64,000 nucleotides of DNA from Channallabes apus (lineage: Eukaryota; Chordata; Actinopteri; Siluriformes; Clariidae), in contig CM060114.1 of NCBI GenBank assembly GCA_030522415.1, positions 27,773,804 to 27,837,803 of the forward strand. Direction: 5' to 3'. Shown one piece after another: positions 22,565 to 35,168 of this stretch. Position 1 is the first letter of the stretch; each line of letters begins with the position of its first letter. Made by a program: the position numbers and the translations under genes. Under the pieces are notes generated by a model. It had not been told where the DNA came from. It did not search any database and saw only the letters and a program-made list of their open reading frames with translations.

Positions 22565-23045
22565 TAGTTGTAACGGGTTCGACCCTATGTGCACGGGCGA
22601 CATCATGAAACACGGACACGAGGCGAGGTCTTACGGGAAAAAGCGTAAATTATTTGGAAAAAATGGGGAAGGAAACAGTTAAAGGAGGGAGGACGGAAAG
22701 AAGGGAAAGGGAAGGTGATGCATGTGCTGGTCTGGTTGGCAGTGCCCCGCTGGCATGCGGGCACAGGCTGGTGAGTGGTGGTGGCAGGCTGAGTGGCAGC
22801 TTTGGAGCATGCGGAGGTAGCGCTCCTGCACGCCCCCGATGACGACGACCTCGTCCGTTGGCGCGAGCCAAGACCGGCACCTCCCAGCTCTCTCTGGGCG
22901 CGGCCACGATGTCGGCTGGGCGGCTTTCCTGGCTGGGATCGCTCTAACACACCTTTACCCCTGAGACTCAATGTCAATGCGGCAGTACTTGCAGAAACCA
23001 TGGTATTCATCTTTCTTGCTTTTGCTGGCAACCTAGTGTTCTGAA
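22565..23045. other. GC-rich island of unknown origin
   Basis: Markedly richer in G+C and CpG than its surroundings. It begins TTGTAACGGGTTCGACCC and contains purine-rich then GC-rich blocks. ORFs on both strands (up to 142 codons on the minus strand) have low-complexity Arg/Pro-rich products and no domain. It may be a piece of an LTR element, given the TGTAACGG start, but no second LTR is found. Confidence 0.35.
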
Positions 23046-23499
23046 CACCATGTAGATGTGGAGGGAATTTTTCTTTTCAGCATATAAAAGCTATTTTCTC
23101 AGTTGCATGGTGTAAAATAGTGGTGAAGAAATGAGGACAAACAGGCAAAAACAGGAAAACCAGACTCTCGGGATAAAGGGGGGGAGAGAGAGAGAGAGAG
23201 AGACTTTGGCAGGGCTAGCTATGACAGCATAACTAAAAGAAAGAGGAAGAAGGAAGCACAGATATAAGGGCTCCTTGAGAAGTAAAGCAACCCAGGGAGT
23301 CAGTTCGCCCTCAACAATCCTGAGTGAACTGGTGAAAGTGGGGGAAGACAGCATCCAAACACCATTCTGCTACAGTTCTGCTACTTTACCTAAAGAAAAC
23401 CTATTCACAAAAGGGCTGAGTAAATAAATAAGTTTTCCGCCTAGACCTAAACATTTAGTCTGTGTCTGAGTCCTCAACATTAATTGGAAAGCTATTCCA
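23046..23499. other. No gene recognised
   Basis: Contains a (GA)n run at about 23184-23203. No coding potential is recognised. Confidence 0.4.
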
Positions 23500-24991
23500 C
23501 ACTGTAAAAAAATCCAACTCAATAAATGTTGAATGAATTAATATTGTATTGTTGGTCCAACTTCTTACAGTGGTTTTTGTTGAGACAGTGTTCTTGAAAA
23601 CTTTGAAGACACAGACTTCAAAGAATAAACTAAAAAAAAAAAATCAAGTTGAGTCACTGAGATCTTCACTGAGATACTATCACATGATCTACGTGTTACA
23701 TGTTAGTTTGGCTTTAGAGTTGCTACTGTTTATCTATGAATGTTATATCGGTTAACTTATCTGTATGAAAACCGAATTGAGTAAATACCTGGATAATGTA
23801 AACAGCACTCCAAACATCTAGCTACTCCTAAGAATGAGAAAGTATTGAAAATATCAAACCTATCTAAACTAAATACCCAAAATATCTAGAATTCCAGAAA
23901 CAGTCTTTTACACACTCTGGTAGTATATATATATAAGGTGTTAGAGGGGACTGTAGTGCTTGAGGGCCTGGGTGACTATGCAGCAGCTTTAGGAGTGGTG
24001 TTTGTTCAAGTCTGTGTTCTAAAGTTTTATTTCAAAAGGACTGGATGTACACCTACGAAGCCATCCAAACGATTATTATTAGACTTGAAGAGACACGCTC
24101 CCGTCAGATTCACATGTTGAGAAACAAACTCTTGTTGCCATGGGCTCTTCTTTTGTGTCTGACTCATTGGGGGAAAAAAGGCTTTAAAAGTCAAAACTTT
24201 TGTCTCGTCGGTCCACAAGGTATTTTCCCAAAAGTCTTGGCAATCATTGAGATGTTTCTTAGCAAAATTGAGACGAGCCTTAATGTTCTTTTTGCTTAAA
24301 AGTGGTTTGCACTTTGGAAATCTGCCATGCAGGCCGTTTTTGCCCAGTCTCTTTCTTATGGTGGAGTCGTGAACACTGACCTTAATTGAGGCAAGTGAGG
24401 CCTGCAGTTCTTTAGATGTTGTCCTGGGGTCTTTTGTGGCCTCTCGGATGAGTTGTCTCTGCGCTCTTGGGGTAATTTTTGCTCATTTTTTTTTATTATT
24501 ATGATATTATAATATAAAATAATCAGTAAGATACTGATAAGCCACTGGTGTTATCCAAGTATTTTACTGATCTTTAAGTAAAATAGAACCTGTATTCTCC
24601 TGTTTTATGCAGATCACTGTTTTAACTTTGACTAGTTTGGGAAGAATAAAGTTTTTAAGTAATGTTTGTTTGTTGGAGTATTATTAGGTCAACTTTTTTT
24701 TATGGACAAACAATTATTTGAACCAATTACATCAATGGGCTACAATGGGAGACAATTAAAATTTTTAAATAGATGAAAAGTTGGGCTAAGTCAACCCTAC
24801 AGAAATATAATTAATTGAACCCACAACCAATACTCCTTGAGCTAACTTAAATATTTGAATTTCAAGTCGAGATTTTTAACTGGATACATGTTGTGTCAAC
24901 TAAATAGCAATGTGAAATATTTCAACTTGGCCAGCAAATTCTGAAAAAGTTGAGTAAATTTGTGTTGAGGCGGCTTTCTGTTTTCACAGTG
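23500..24991. mobile_element. CACTG-ended element or composite, copy 1
   Basis: Begins CACTGTAAAAAAATCC and ends TTTTCACAGTG, like the CACTG-ended element at 26047-29221. The interior has TCAAC/GTTGA-rich motifs as in that copy (for example TTGTGTCAACTAAAT at 24892). No matching target duplication is visible and a Tc1 fragment lies inside, so this may be a composite of two elements rather than one insertion. Confidence 0.4.
24183..24486 (-). mobile_element. Tc1 copy, segment A (middle of transposase)
   Basis: Minus-strand Tc1 sequence aligned by eye to the fuller copy at 27146-28756: GGTCCACAAGGTATTTTCCC at the left, CTCTGCGCTCTTGGGGTAAT at the right. It covers the region from the first catalytic Asp back to the end of the DNA-binding domain. 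Its right edge continues, at consensus level, into segment B at 25806. Confidence 0.75.
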
Positions 24992-25131
24992 AATAACGGT
25001 TTGTGAGGAAAAGCTCTGGTACATGCTTTAGTCTTAATTATACAATGTACCAACAAATAGCCTACACCTTTTAAACTGTCCAGACATGACAAATCATATA
25101 ATACCATTATGCGTAATTGCATAAAAATGGT
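24992..25131. repeat. 140-bp direct repeat, copy 1
   Basis: Begins AATAACGGTTTGTGAGG and ends GCATAAAAATGGT. It recurs at 30218-30357 in the same orientation with one mismatch that I can see (ATGACAAAT versus ATGGCAAAT). The left edge coincides with the CACAGTG end at 24991. Confidence 0.85.
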
Positions 25132-25680
25132 GCAGACAGTAATAGATATAGCACCTGAAGCAGAGAGAGGGGGATTTTTACTATGAAAAAGGCTACTGTT
25201 AGCTAATTCTGTTCTTAAGTAATTCAGTGCTTAAGTACATTTGAGTACTTGTTAAATTTTACTCAAGTAAAATGTAAGTGGATGGCTTCTGATTTTACTT
25301 AAGTAATATTTGACCTAGGGTATTTGCCTGTTGAAGCTGAAGCCTGTGACAATGGTAGAGTGGTGATCCTTCTCCTAGTGCTTGGAAACCCCTTCAAACA
25401 CATGTGCAAACCGCAATAAGTCAGAACCTCATCCAGGGTGTCCCCCACCATGTGCCCCAAGTTCCTGAGGCTTTAATTACCTGTATAAGCTAGGGTTAGG
25501 ATCAGTGGTGTCAAAAGTATTCACATTCATTACTTGAGTAGAAGTATAGATACTAGGGTTTAAAAAGACTTCTTTAGAAGCTGAAGTATCAACTCAAGCT
25601 TTTTACTCAAGTAAAAGTGTAAAAGTACTGGTTTCAAAACCACTTAAAGTATAAAAGTAACGTGAGGGGGGGAAAGCATT
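25132..25680. repeat. Fish dispersed repeat with ACTCAAGTA motifs
   Basis: Multiple ACTTAAGTA, ACTCAAGTA and ACTTGAGTA motifs, with GTAAAAGTGTAAAAGTACTG at about 25610, typical of a nonautonomous DNA transposon group abundant in fish. The family is not assigned. Related motifs resume at 30390-30600. Confidence 0.45.
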
Positions 25681-25713
25681 AAGGATAAAAGCTTAGGCTG
25701 TGCCTATATACAG

Positions 25714-26046
<333 letters not shown>

Positions 26047-27145
26047 CACTGTAAAAAAATTCTTGCTACTCCAACTAAAAAATTTCTAGTGACCTGTTGC
26101 ATCTAAAATTTTTAGTTGGCTCAATTTAAGTTGTATAAACTATTTTGTTTTTGCTGTGCTGATTACCTCTAAATGTACACACAAATTGAAATAAAACATT
26201 CTGTCAACTAAATGTTCTATGCTGAATAAACATGCCTAGTTAGGCCAACAAGCAGTCTCAAATTGAAATATAATGTTGTGTCAATTAAATGTTCCAAGTT
26301 GACTGAAAGGTACATTTTGAATTGGAAATTATGCTTGCATAATTATAAAATTAACATCTTAAAGTTTACTTGAGTAGGTTATTCACTGTGGCCACATTTC
26401 AAATAACATGACACATTCCTCTAAATTTGAATATTTTTTTAATGTAAACTTTAAACACCTGTTAAAGACTATCAACATTGATTAAGTGCAATCCAGCTAC
26501 TCTTTCAACAAATAAACAAATGCTGCATTGTTATAACAAAATATGCAAATAACATTCCAAAATGCAAGAATGAAACTGTGCCCTTAACATTCATGTTACA
26601 AAGCTTACTAATATCACACTCAGTCAAAACAGTATACTGGAAAAATAGACTTCTGCCTTGTAGAACAAAACATACTGATATTTCTCAGTAAAAACGTGCA
26701 GTGGCTTATTTGAAAATAAAATATTTGCTTTAACTCAGAAATGGTTTAAGATAAAAAAAAAAAAAAAAAAAGTAAATGTTGTGAAATAATTTTGCCAAGC
26801 TCCAAGATTGTTTGCAGATGCAGTAAGCACTGTTTCCCAGATATTCTCCCTAATACCTGAAATACAAAAAGAAAAATATATGAATAACTAATTAAGTAAC
26901 CGTTTGTAGTTCAAAACCATTAAAAATCCTAGACAAAAAATGTCCGTTTAGCTATTATAACCGTTTTCAGACACTATAAGGTTAATGAATGATGAAGGAG
27001 TGAGAACATTAAGCTCCCTCAGTGCCGCACTAACGCGCCGTCTTTTTCAAATAGCCTTTGAAATTATCAGTCATTAAGATGATCAAAATGTATGTAACGT
27101 AAGTAAACTTTAGCGGTTTCATAGATTAACATTAATGTCAATGTA

Positions 27146-28756
27146 CAGTGGTGTGAAAAACTATTTGCCCCCTTCCTGATTTCTTATTCTTTTGCATGTT
27201 TGTCACACTTAAATGTTTCTGCTCATCAAAAACCGTCAACTATTAGTCAAAGATAACATAATTGAACACAAAATGCAGTTTTTAAATGAAGGTTTACGTT
27301 ATTAAGGGATTAAAAAACTTCAAATCTACATGGCCCTGTGTGAAAAAGTGATTGCCCCCCTTGTTAAAAAATAACTTAACTGTGGTTTATCACACCTGAG
27401 TTCAATTTCTGTAGTCACCCCCAGGCCTGATTACTGCCACACCTGTTTCAATCAAGAAATCATTTCAATAGGAGCTACCTGACACAGAGAAGTAGACCAA
27501 AAGCACCTCAAAAGCTAGACATCATGCCAAGATCCAAAGAAATTCAGGAACAAAAGTAATTGAGATCTATCAGTCTGGTAAAGGTTATAAAGCCATTTCT
27601 AAAGCTTTGGGACTCCAGCGAACCACAGTGAGAGCCATTATCCACAAATGGCAAAAACATGGAACAGTGGTGAACCTTCCCAGCAGTGGCCGGCCGACCA
27701 AAATTACCCCAAGAGCGCAGAGACAACTCATCCGAGAGGCCACAATAGACCCCAGGACAACATCTAAAGAACTGCAGGCCTCACTTGCCTCAATTAAGGT
27801 CAGTGTTCACGACTCCACCATAAGAAAGAGACTGGGCAAAAACGGCCTGCATGGCAGATTTCCAAGGCGCAAACCACTTTTAAGCAAAAAGAACATTAAG
27901 GCTCATCTCAATTTTGCTAAAAAAACATCTCAATGATTGCCAAGACTTTTGGGAAAATACCTTGTGGACCGACGAGACAAAAGTTGAACTTTTTGGAAGG
28001 TGTGTGTCCCGTTACATCTGGCGTAAAAGTAACACAGCATTTCAGAAAAAGAACATCATACCAACAGTAAAATATGGTGATGGTAGTGTGATGGTCTGGG
28101 GTTGTTTTGCTGCTTCAGGACCTGGAAGGCTTGCTGTGATAGATGGAACCATGAATTCTACTGTCTACCAAAAAATCCTGAAGGAGAATGTCCGGCCATC
28201 TGTTCGTCAACTCAAGCTGAAGTGATCTTGGGTGCTGCAGCAGGACAATGACCCAAAACACACCAGCAAATCCACCTCTGAATAGCTGAAGAAAAACAAA
28301 ATGAAGACTTTGGAGTGGCCTAGTCAAAGTCCTGACCTGAATCCTATTGAGATGTTGTGGCATGACCTTAAAAAGGCGGTTCATGCTAGAAAACCCTCAA
28401 ATAAAGCTGAATTACAACAATTTTGCAAAGATGAGTGGGCCAAAATTCCTCCAGAGCGCTGTAAAAGACTCGTTGCAAGTTATCGCAAATGCTTGATTGC
28501 AGTTATTGCTGCTAAGGGTGGCCAAACCAGTTATTAGGTTCAGGGGGCAATTACTTTTTCACACGGGGCCATGTAGGTTTGGATTTTTTTTTCTCCCTAA
28601 ATAATAAAACCCCTCATTTAAAAACTGCATTTTGTGTTTACTTGTGTTATCTTTGACTAATAGTTAAATGTGTTTGATGATCAGAAACATTTTGTGTGAC
28701 AAACATGCAAAAGAATAACAAATCAGGAGGGGGGCAAATAGTTTTTCACACCACTG
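27146..28756 (+). mobile_element. Tc1-like transposon, structurally complete
   Basis: Flanked by TA at 27144-27145 and 28757-28758. The terminal inverted repeats are about 215 bp (outer CAGTGGTGTGAAAAACTATT; inner end at GTGATTGCCCCCC, about 27360, and GGGGGCAATTACTTTTTCAC, about 28541). It is inserted inside the CACTG-ended element. Total length 1611 bp, the usual Tc1 size. Confidence 0.9.
27524..28537 (+). pseudogene. Tc1 transposase, inactivated
   Basis: DD34E-type transposase of the preceding element. The start ATG is at 27524. An 8-bp deletion soon after (compare segment B at about 25975) shifts the frame. Then come helix-turn-helix sequence (GLQRTTVRAIIHKWQKHGTV), RKRLGKNGLHGRFPRRKPLL, a second frameshift near 27920 in an A-run, LWTDETKVELFG (first catalytic Asp), VMVWGCFAASGPG, in-frame stops at about 28223 and 28285 where Trp codons are expected, the QQDNDPKHTS region (second Asp), and [18 protein letters not shown] (Glu) up to the normal stop at 28537. 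The catalytic triad is readable but the protein is not. Confidence 0.9.
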
Positions 28757-29221
28757 TACATACCATCTGAAAAAAAAATGCGTTAGGAGCTGAAACGAGT
28801 GCATTGCCAGATAACTACTGTAACACTCCAAATTATATACATAAACACTCGAAAATATAATGTTCTAAAGCTTGCTGCTGGATAATATATATGTTATAAA
28901 GCTAAAATTGATGATTACTTTGCAGGACAGTTAGTTTCCATGAAGTACTCACCATTTCGGGAGTTCGAAAATTCTGGAAGAACACGTTTGCGCATGCGCA
29001 GAGGTCCGTCTTGTTCGTCTAACATAAAATTGTTTGTGTGCAGTTAAATGTTTCATGAACACAGTTATACTCGTTGCCTTGATGAAACTTTCGTAGTTGA
29101 GTAATGAAATTTTTACAATCATTGAGAAAACATATTTTTCTTTTTTGACACAAGCATTATATTAGCTCAACATATATTTCTTTTTTCCAACAACTATTTT
29201 CAGGATTTATTTTATACAGTG

Positions 29222-29548
29222 TGTCAGGTAGCTCCTATTTAAGTGATTTCTTGATTGAAACAGGTGTGGCAGTAATCAGGCCTGGGGGTGACTACAGAAA
29301 TTGAACTCAGGTGTGATAAACCACAGTTAAGTTATTTTTTAACAAGGGGGGCAATCACTTTTTCACACAGGGCCATGTAGATTTGGAGTTTTTTTTTTCT
29401 CCCTTAATAATGTAAACCTTCATTTAAAAACTGCATTTTGTGTTCAATTATGTTATCTTTGACTAATAGTTAAGCAGAAACATTTAAGTGTGACAAACAT
29501 GCAAAAGAATAAGAAATCAGGAAGGGGGCAAATAGTTTTTCACACCAC
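29222..29548 (-). mobile_element. Tc1 copy, segment C (5' end and terminal repeat)
   Basis: Minus-strand leader and 5' terminal repeat of the Tc1 copy whose other parts are at 25806-26046 and 24183-24486. It ends AGTTTTTCACACCACT. Order and orientation are collinear with the copy at 27146. Confidence 0.8.
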
Positions 29549-30217
29549 TTTATGCACTGTCGTATTTATATTGGTTTTAATAAAAGTGTGCTAGAACGCG
29601 TTCAGCTTCATGACTAGCTCGTTCAGAATCAGGTATTTATTGTAGATTGTTTGACGCGATTTTCTTGTCATACATCTCCGTGCAGCACAGCTCGTTAAAC
29701 CCTCCTGAAGCCCAGCTTCACTGGAACTCAATGGGCAGCACAAAGGAGATTTTTTCACTGCAGAAAAGCTGTTCGGTAATTGGATAAATGCACCAAAATC
29801 GTCACTTCCAGGGAAGCTCAGCTTCTCTGGGAGTGAATGGAGCGGTGGGCGGGCCAGGATGCTGGGCTGCTGCATGATGATTGGAGGAGCTGTTTAAAGG
29901 GCGGAACCCCTTTTTTGATTGACAGCATGTCTTAAGTATACATCAGCGCTACAGTGATTCGAGTTCAGTCCCATGAGGATTAGCAGGTGAAGTGAGGTGG
30001 TACGACGAACTGCTGCACTCTGTATTGCTTGCTGGTGATATAAAACATTTTTGTTTGTACAAATCATTCTTTAAATTAAAAAAAAAACATATTATAGCGT
30101 TCTTGACTTTGCTCCTTGTTTCAGCATTGTAAAGTTAGTTCGTTCTTATAATTAAAGTAGCTTGTGGAAGGGAAAACTAGCCAGAATTTACGTACAAATA
30201 ACATAATGAATTTTATG
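29549..30217. other. No gene recognised
   Basis: Moderately GC-rich from 29640 to 29990, with GGGCGG boxes near 29850 and 29900. A 94-codon minus-strand ORF has no recognised domain. It may be an old repeat. Confidence 0.4.
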
Positions 30218-30357
30218 AATAACGGTTTGTGAGGAAAAGCTCTGGTACATGCTTTAGTCTTAATTATACAATGTACCAACAAATAGCCTACACCTTTTAA
30301 ACTGTCCAGACATGGCAAATCATATAATACCATTATGCGTAATTGCATAAAAATGGT
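30218..30357. repeat. 140-bp direct repeat, copy 2
   Basis: Same orientation as 24992-25131, one visible mismatch, about 5.2 kb apart. It is followed directly by ACCCTAACCCTAAC, which is too short to call telomeric. Confidence 0.85.
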
Positions 30358-30765
30358 ACCCTAACCCTAACACCCACCTACCCACCCCCATAGGTGGAAG
30401 GTAACTAAGCAAATTTACTGGGAATAAGTATATATTTCACATGACTACACTTTACTTACAGTTGAGTAGTTGAGTTGAGTAGTAATGGATACTTTTTATT
30501 TTTGCTCCACTATATGCTAGAGCAAATATCAATACTTTCTACTTCACTACATTTCTGCATGGTCATTGTATTACAAAACCACAGTGGTATGTAGTATTTT
30601 AAGTTAATATGTTATATAATATATATAATAATAACCTGTTGTCTATCACTCATAATTGCGTGATTACTCTTCTTGATGAGATCTCATTGCATTGGCACCA
30701 AACTGATATTGTTGGCAATAAGAAAGCCACTTGTCAGTGAGACTAATGAAGAAATAAAACTTAAA
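30358..30765. repeat. Fish dispersed repeat fragment
   Basis: Contains TTACTTACAGTTGAGTAG and ATTTTTGCTCCACTATATG, matching in style the ACTCAAGTA-type repeat at 25132-25680. Confidence 0.35.
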
Positions 30766-31160
30766 CAGGTACATGTGCTAGGGATCATAAAGATTTGGAC
30801 TTTGGAGCAATGGCAAAAGGTGATGAATTCAGCTTGATCCTATTTCATACCAATGAGTCGGGGTAAGAAGGGAAGCACATGAAGAGATGTACCCATCATG
30901 CATAGTGTCCACTGTACAAGCCTCTGGAAATAGTGTTATGATCCGGGTTTGCATCAGTTGGTCAGGTCTAGACTCAGCAACATTATGTGGCAATGAAATG
31001 AAGTCAGCTGACGACCTGAATGTACCGAATGACCAGGTTATCACATCTAGGTTATGGAGTTTCTCTTTCCTGATGGCACAGTGATATTCCAGAACTCAAA
31101 CTGTGAAAGAGTGGTGCTGGCAGCACAAGAAATCAAATTCGTCAAACCACTCTGCCCCAT
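30766..31160 (+). mobile_element. Tc1-like transposase fragment, second Tc1 family
   Basis: Degenerate plus-strand piece with GTTATGATCCGGGTTTGCAT, AGTTGGTCAGGTCTAG and CAGCTGACGACCTGAATGTA. The same family is at 47140-47660. No intact frame remains. Confidence 0.6.
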
Positions 31161-31497
31161 AATCAAAGCTAAAGTGAGTGATTATTTTTTTTGTTGGATT
31201 ATTTTGAATCATGAAACTTGTACATAGAAGCACACCACCTGTGTTGCCATATAAAATAGGATGTGTGTGACATATAAATATCTGTATTATTGGAAAATAC
31301 ATTTTCAACTGTGTTGACACATGACTTTCAAATGTCTTTTTAAATGGTTGGAAAGAACGGAGAAAGGCCTCAGGAGTTGGTTATTATATATCGGTCTAAT
31401 TTAAATAGCATAGAGGATATCTGAGCATGATTAAATTACCTTGGTGCAGAAGGCTTACAGAATGAAAGTTTGATTCTTTAATAGAAATTGTGTGCTT

Positions 31498-31640
31498 GTT
31501 GTGCCCTGCGATGGATTGGCACGCTGTCCAGGGTGTACCCCGCCTAGTGCCCGAAGTCTCCTGGGATAGGCTCCAGGTCCCCCGCGACCCTGAACACAGG
31601 ATTAAGCGGTATAGAAAATGAATGAATGAATGAATGTGTG
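31498..31640 (+). mobile_element. tRNA-derived SINE (DANA/Mermaid-like), 3' half
   Basis: Plus-strand 3' part: GCGATGGATTGGCACGCTGT, GGGATAGGCTCCAGG and a (GAAT)n tail at about 31617-31637. The 5' half is absent. Confidence 0.8.
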
Positions 31641-32887
31641 CTTGTGTCAGGAAGTTTATCACATGTAAATTATTGCAAAATAGATTGTATGTTTACGTAC
31701 ATAATGTTTTAGTGTGAGCGTGTGTGGGAAGTTACAAAACCGGGGAAGGTTGAGGTTTGTGAACATTCACATCACACCTCTTGCCCAAATAATACATTAC
31801 TGTAAGTGTTTACATGCAATCAGATATGCCATGATATAGATCCCAATGCATCACTTGTCATGCAGACTTTGTTGAGTAGTACCTTTGGACAGAGGAAGAG
31901 TTAGTCTACTGACATGTGCAATGTAGACGACCTATGTCGGGTAATAAAAATTTTATGCCAGAATATGTAGAATCAATAAATTATTTTTTATTATATGATC
32001 ATGATGCAAATCACACATCAATTTTAATCAGGTTCATAATTTTGCTTATGGCACCACATATGTTTCATAGCTCCACCTTTGTGGTTTTAAAGAGCAAATA
32101 CAAAGTAATTTTGTATAATAATCCGTAATTTTCTATTTTTTTTTCTTTCCAAAAACAATGTTCTGTAAGAACAAACAAAGGGAAATTACAGAATGGGTGT
32201 TTGCTCTTTGTATTTGCCACAAAGCTGGGGCTATGAAAGATATATTTTGCCATTTTTGTGGTTTTAAAGATCAAATAAAAAGTTTTTTTTCAAAAACAAA
32301 TGTTCTGTAAAACAAAAAACAAACAAACAAACAAACAAATAAATAACACTCAATTAATCCACTTCTGTTCATCATTTATAATGATATATCACACAAACTT
32401 TTATTCTGAAACTAGCCACATCATGGTTTCTTTATGTCCATACTGTTTAGCTCCCTCTAAGGTATATAGTGCTGTTGCTTTAAATCTTCAATATATGTCT
32501 CATTCCAGTTCAGACTTATGGCTTGCCAGGTGTCCTGGCACTTTTCAAGTCTACCAACCACATGTTTTTCATTGCCCACAGCATGTTTATAATCTGCAGT
32601 GCTTAATGTTTGATGCTTCAGAAATGGATGCAGTTTGCAGTCCATTAGATTCTTGGAAATAAAATGGCTGATCTTAACACGTGAAATGCTAACATACTGA
32701 CTCAGAGTAGTGGTTGCCGTTCTGCTCATCACCTTGTTGATCTCCAAATTGCAACCAATATTCTCATTCTCAGAGTATTGCACTTATATTCAAATCATGT
32801 GCCTTCGTGATTACTGTAAGTCATATACTAAAATATGATGTGTGTATACTGTATTACTGTAAATCAGTGGTTTCCAAATCTTGCCTT
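31641..32887. other. No gene recognised; includes an inverted repeat
   Basis: AT-rich. An imperfect inverted repeat lies at about 32058-32240: TTTCATAGCTCCACCTTTGT at 32070 against CAAAGCTGGGGCTATGAAAG at 32219. A diverged direct duplication of the GGTTTTAAAGA...TGTTCTGTAA block lies at about 32085-32170 and 32259-32310. Confidence 0.4.
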
Positions 32888-33235
32888 GGAGGACAAACTG
32901 CCTGCACTGTCGCCTTGCACCTCCAGAGTCCAGGTTCGATTCCCAGCCAGGTTTGATTTTTTTATTTTTTTTTGCATGTATCTCCCCCTGCTTGGTGGGT
33001 TTCCTCCAGGTACTCCAGTTTCCTCCCACAGTCCAAAGTCATGCAGATTAGGCTAATTGGTATTTCCAAATTGCCCATAGTGTGTGAGTATGTGTATACG
33101 TCCTGTGATGGATTGTCCAGTGTGTACACTGCCTCATCCCCTATAGTCTCCTGGGATAGGCTCCAGGAGCCCCCCTGCGACCGTGTATAAAGGATGAGGT
33201 GGTATAGACGATGAGTGAGTGAGTGAGTGAGTAAA
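32888..33235 (+). mobile_element. tRNA-derived SINE (DANA/Mermaid-like)
   Basis: Near full-length plus-strand copy. CTGTCGCCTTGCACCTCCAG, the B box GGTTCGATTCC at 32932, the core, and a (GAGT)n tail at about 33211-33233. The first part of the head is diverged. Confidence 0.8.
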
Positions 33236-34792
33236 TGATGTTTGCTGGGACCTGAGAGAAGGCTAAAATGTGCAGAGCAGGGGGTCCTCCAGGACCATAG
33301 TTCAGAACCACTGGTGTAAACCAGTTGAATAAAATAATTGTTATATAATCCAAAGAGTGAAAGTAATTTACAATGTGAGAAAGAGGCTAGGACATCAAGA
33401 AAAGTTTTCTTATCCAGATCTAAAGTACTATTGATTTCTACGGATTTAACCCAAATGGGTGTTTAGTATTACTACTACTGTATCTGTGTATCAGGTTTTA
33501 TGTAGTAGTGGAGGTGCAGATTTAATTTACTGTAAAAAAAAAAACTGAACAAACAAGTGAAATCTTAGTCTCTTAAACATTAGTCATAATCTGTAGGCAA
33601 AAACAGAGGATTAAGGATGCACATGCGAAAGCGAAACACAAAATCCAGAACTTAAATATTAATAATTATTAGGTGATACAAAAAAAATGTGTGAGTCAGA
33701 GAGGCATCTGCCTCGTTCATGTGAATGTGCTGAGGTTGATGGGAAATTTAGTATTGTGGTACTCTTGACACACCACACCTAACTAGGCCTGAAAAACCTG
33801 TTATAATCAAAGGGACGCGTACGAGTTAACTCACAGTAAAAATGACAAGCAGCATTTAATTCAACCCTTTACATTCCCTGAGCGCTTCCTCATTAGTGAA
33901 GAAAGCAGACTAACCTTATTTCTTAAGAAGAGCTTCCTCTTCTTATCATTACTGCTTATCATTAGCACAAATAAAAAGAAATTCACATTTGATACCTGGA
34001 TTAATAAAGCTCTAACATCGCAGCTTGAAACAGAAACACTTCCTTATATACTGTACACAGTTAGCCAAATAAATTTATACACGAATCAACAGTTGTTATA
34101 CTGTGTATGTGCCCTATTTTAAACCTCAAACTGAATTATGGCAGCAATATGTAGTATTATGTTTCCTCTAAAGATGTCAGTAGTCGCACAATTGCTGTGA
34201 TCGCCAGAAGAGATATATTATATAGAGAAGTATATTCTTTATGTTGGAGTGTTTTTTTCTTTTGGCTGAGGCTATACACACACACACACACACACACATA
34301 CTGTACACACACACTGATCAGGAAAAGAAGAACCAATCAGTCAACTAAACAAGAAATACATTATGCTTAAAAGTCTAAGTCTGAATATTCTGGTGTTGGC
34401 AGAATATTATATATATGGATACATTGTGTACCACATACCACAAATGGATACATTGGGTTCACAAACAGAAAATAGGATGCTGATCATGTACTTGGAGGTG
34501 TGTGTAAGTCGAACAGAAAAGAAACGTGTGTGTGTGTGTGTGTGTGTGTAATAATAATGACACTTTTAGTTTAATCTTCATTCATAAGAGACAATATATA
34601 TATTATACACATATACATATAATATTCAGACTTTTGTACTTAATATATTTCTTGATTAATTGATTGATTCATCTTTTCCTGATCAGTTTCATGATATCAA
34701 CCATTTGAAAAAGTCTGTCCTGTCTTCTCTATCTCCAGCTCCAGATTTCAGCTCTTTCAGTTATAATACCGGAGTATATTATTATTGTTATT
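33236..34792. other. No gene recognised; microsatellites
   Basis: Contains (CA)n at about 34274-34298 and (GT)n at about 34526-34548. No coding potential is recognised. Confidence 0.45.
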
Positions 34793-34915
34793 CATTAATT
34801 CATCTTCTATACCGCTTAATCCTGTGTTCAGGGTCGCGGGGGACCTGGAGCCTATCCCAGGAGACTCAGGGCACGAGGCAGGGTACACCCTGGACAGCGT
34901 GCCAATCCATCGCAG

Positions 34916-34950
<35 letters not shown>

Positions 34951-35168
34951 AGTCACACACTATGGTCAATTTGGGAACCTCAATTAGCCTAATCTGCATG
35001 TCTTTGGACTGTGGGAGGAAACCGGAGTACCTGGAGGAAACCCACCAAGCACGGGGAGAACATGCAAACTCCATGCGCACAGAGGTGGGAATCGAACCTG
35101 GCCAGGAATCGAACCCGGACCCTGGAGGTGCAAGGCGACAGTGCTAACCACTACACCACCGTGCCGCC
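34793..35168 (-). mobile_element. tRNA-derived SINE (DANA/Mermaid-like), full length
   Basis: One of the best-preserved copies: tail at the left, internal (CA)n at 34918-34948, core, B box, and head CACTACACCACCGTGCCGCC ending at 35168. A 12-bp target duplication, ATTATTGTTATT, lies at 34781-34792 and 35169-35180. Confidence 0.87.

Larger units (their letters stand above)
26047..29221. mobile_element. CACTG-ended (EnSpm/CACTA-like) element, copy 2
   Basis: Begins CACTGTAAAAAAATTC and ends TTTATACAGTG, with a 2-bp target duplication TG (26045-26046 and 29222-29223). Removing it restores a continuous Tc1 sequence between segments B and C, which confirms both boundaries. Without the Tc1 nested inside, the element is about 1.56 kb. 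It has TCAACT/AGTTGA-type subterminal motifs and no transposase, so it is nonautonomous. Confidence 0.65.

Noticed and set aside
22603..23031. 142-codon minus-strand ORF
   Set aside because: Compositional product of GC-rich and purine-rich DNA; no domain, and equally long frames exist on the other strand.
30356..30372. Interstitial telomere sequence (CCCTAACCCTAA)
   Set aside because: Only about two units, which can occur by chance; no degenerate extension is visible.
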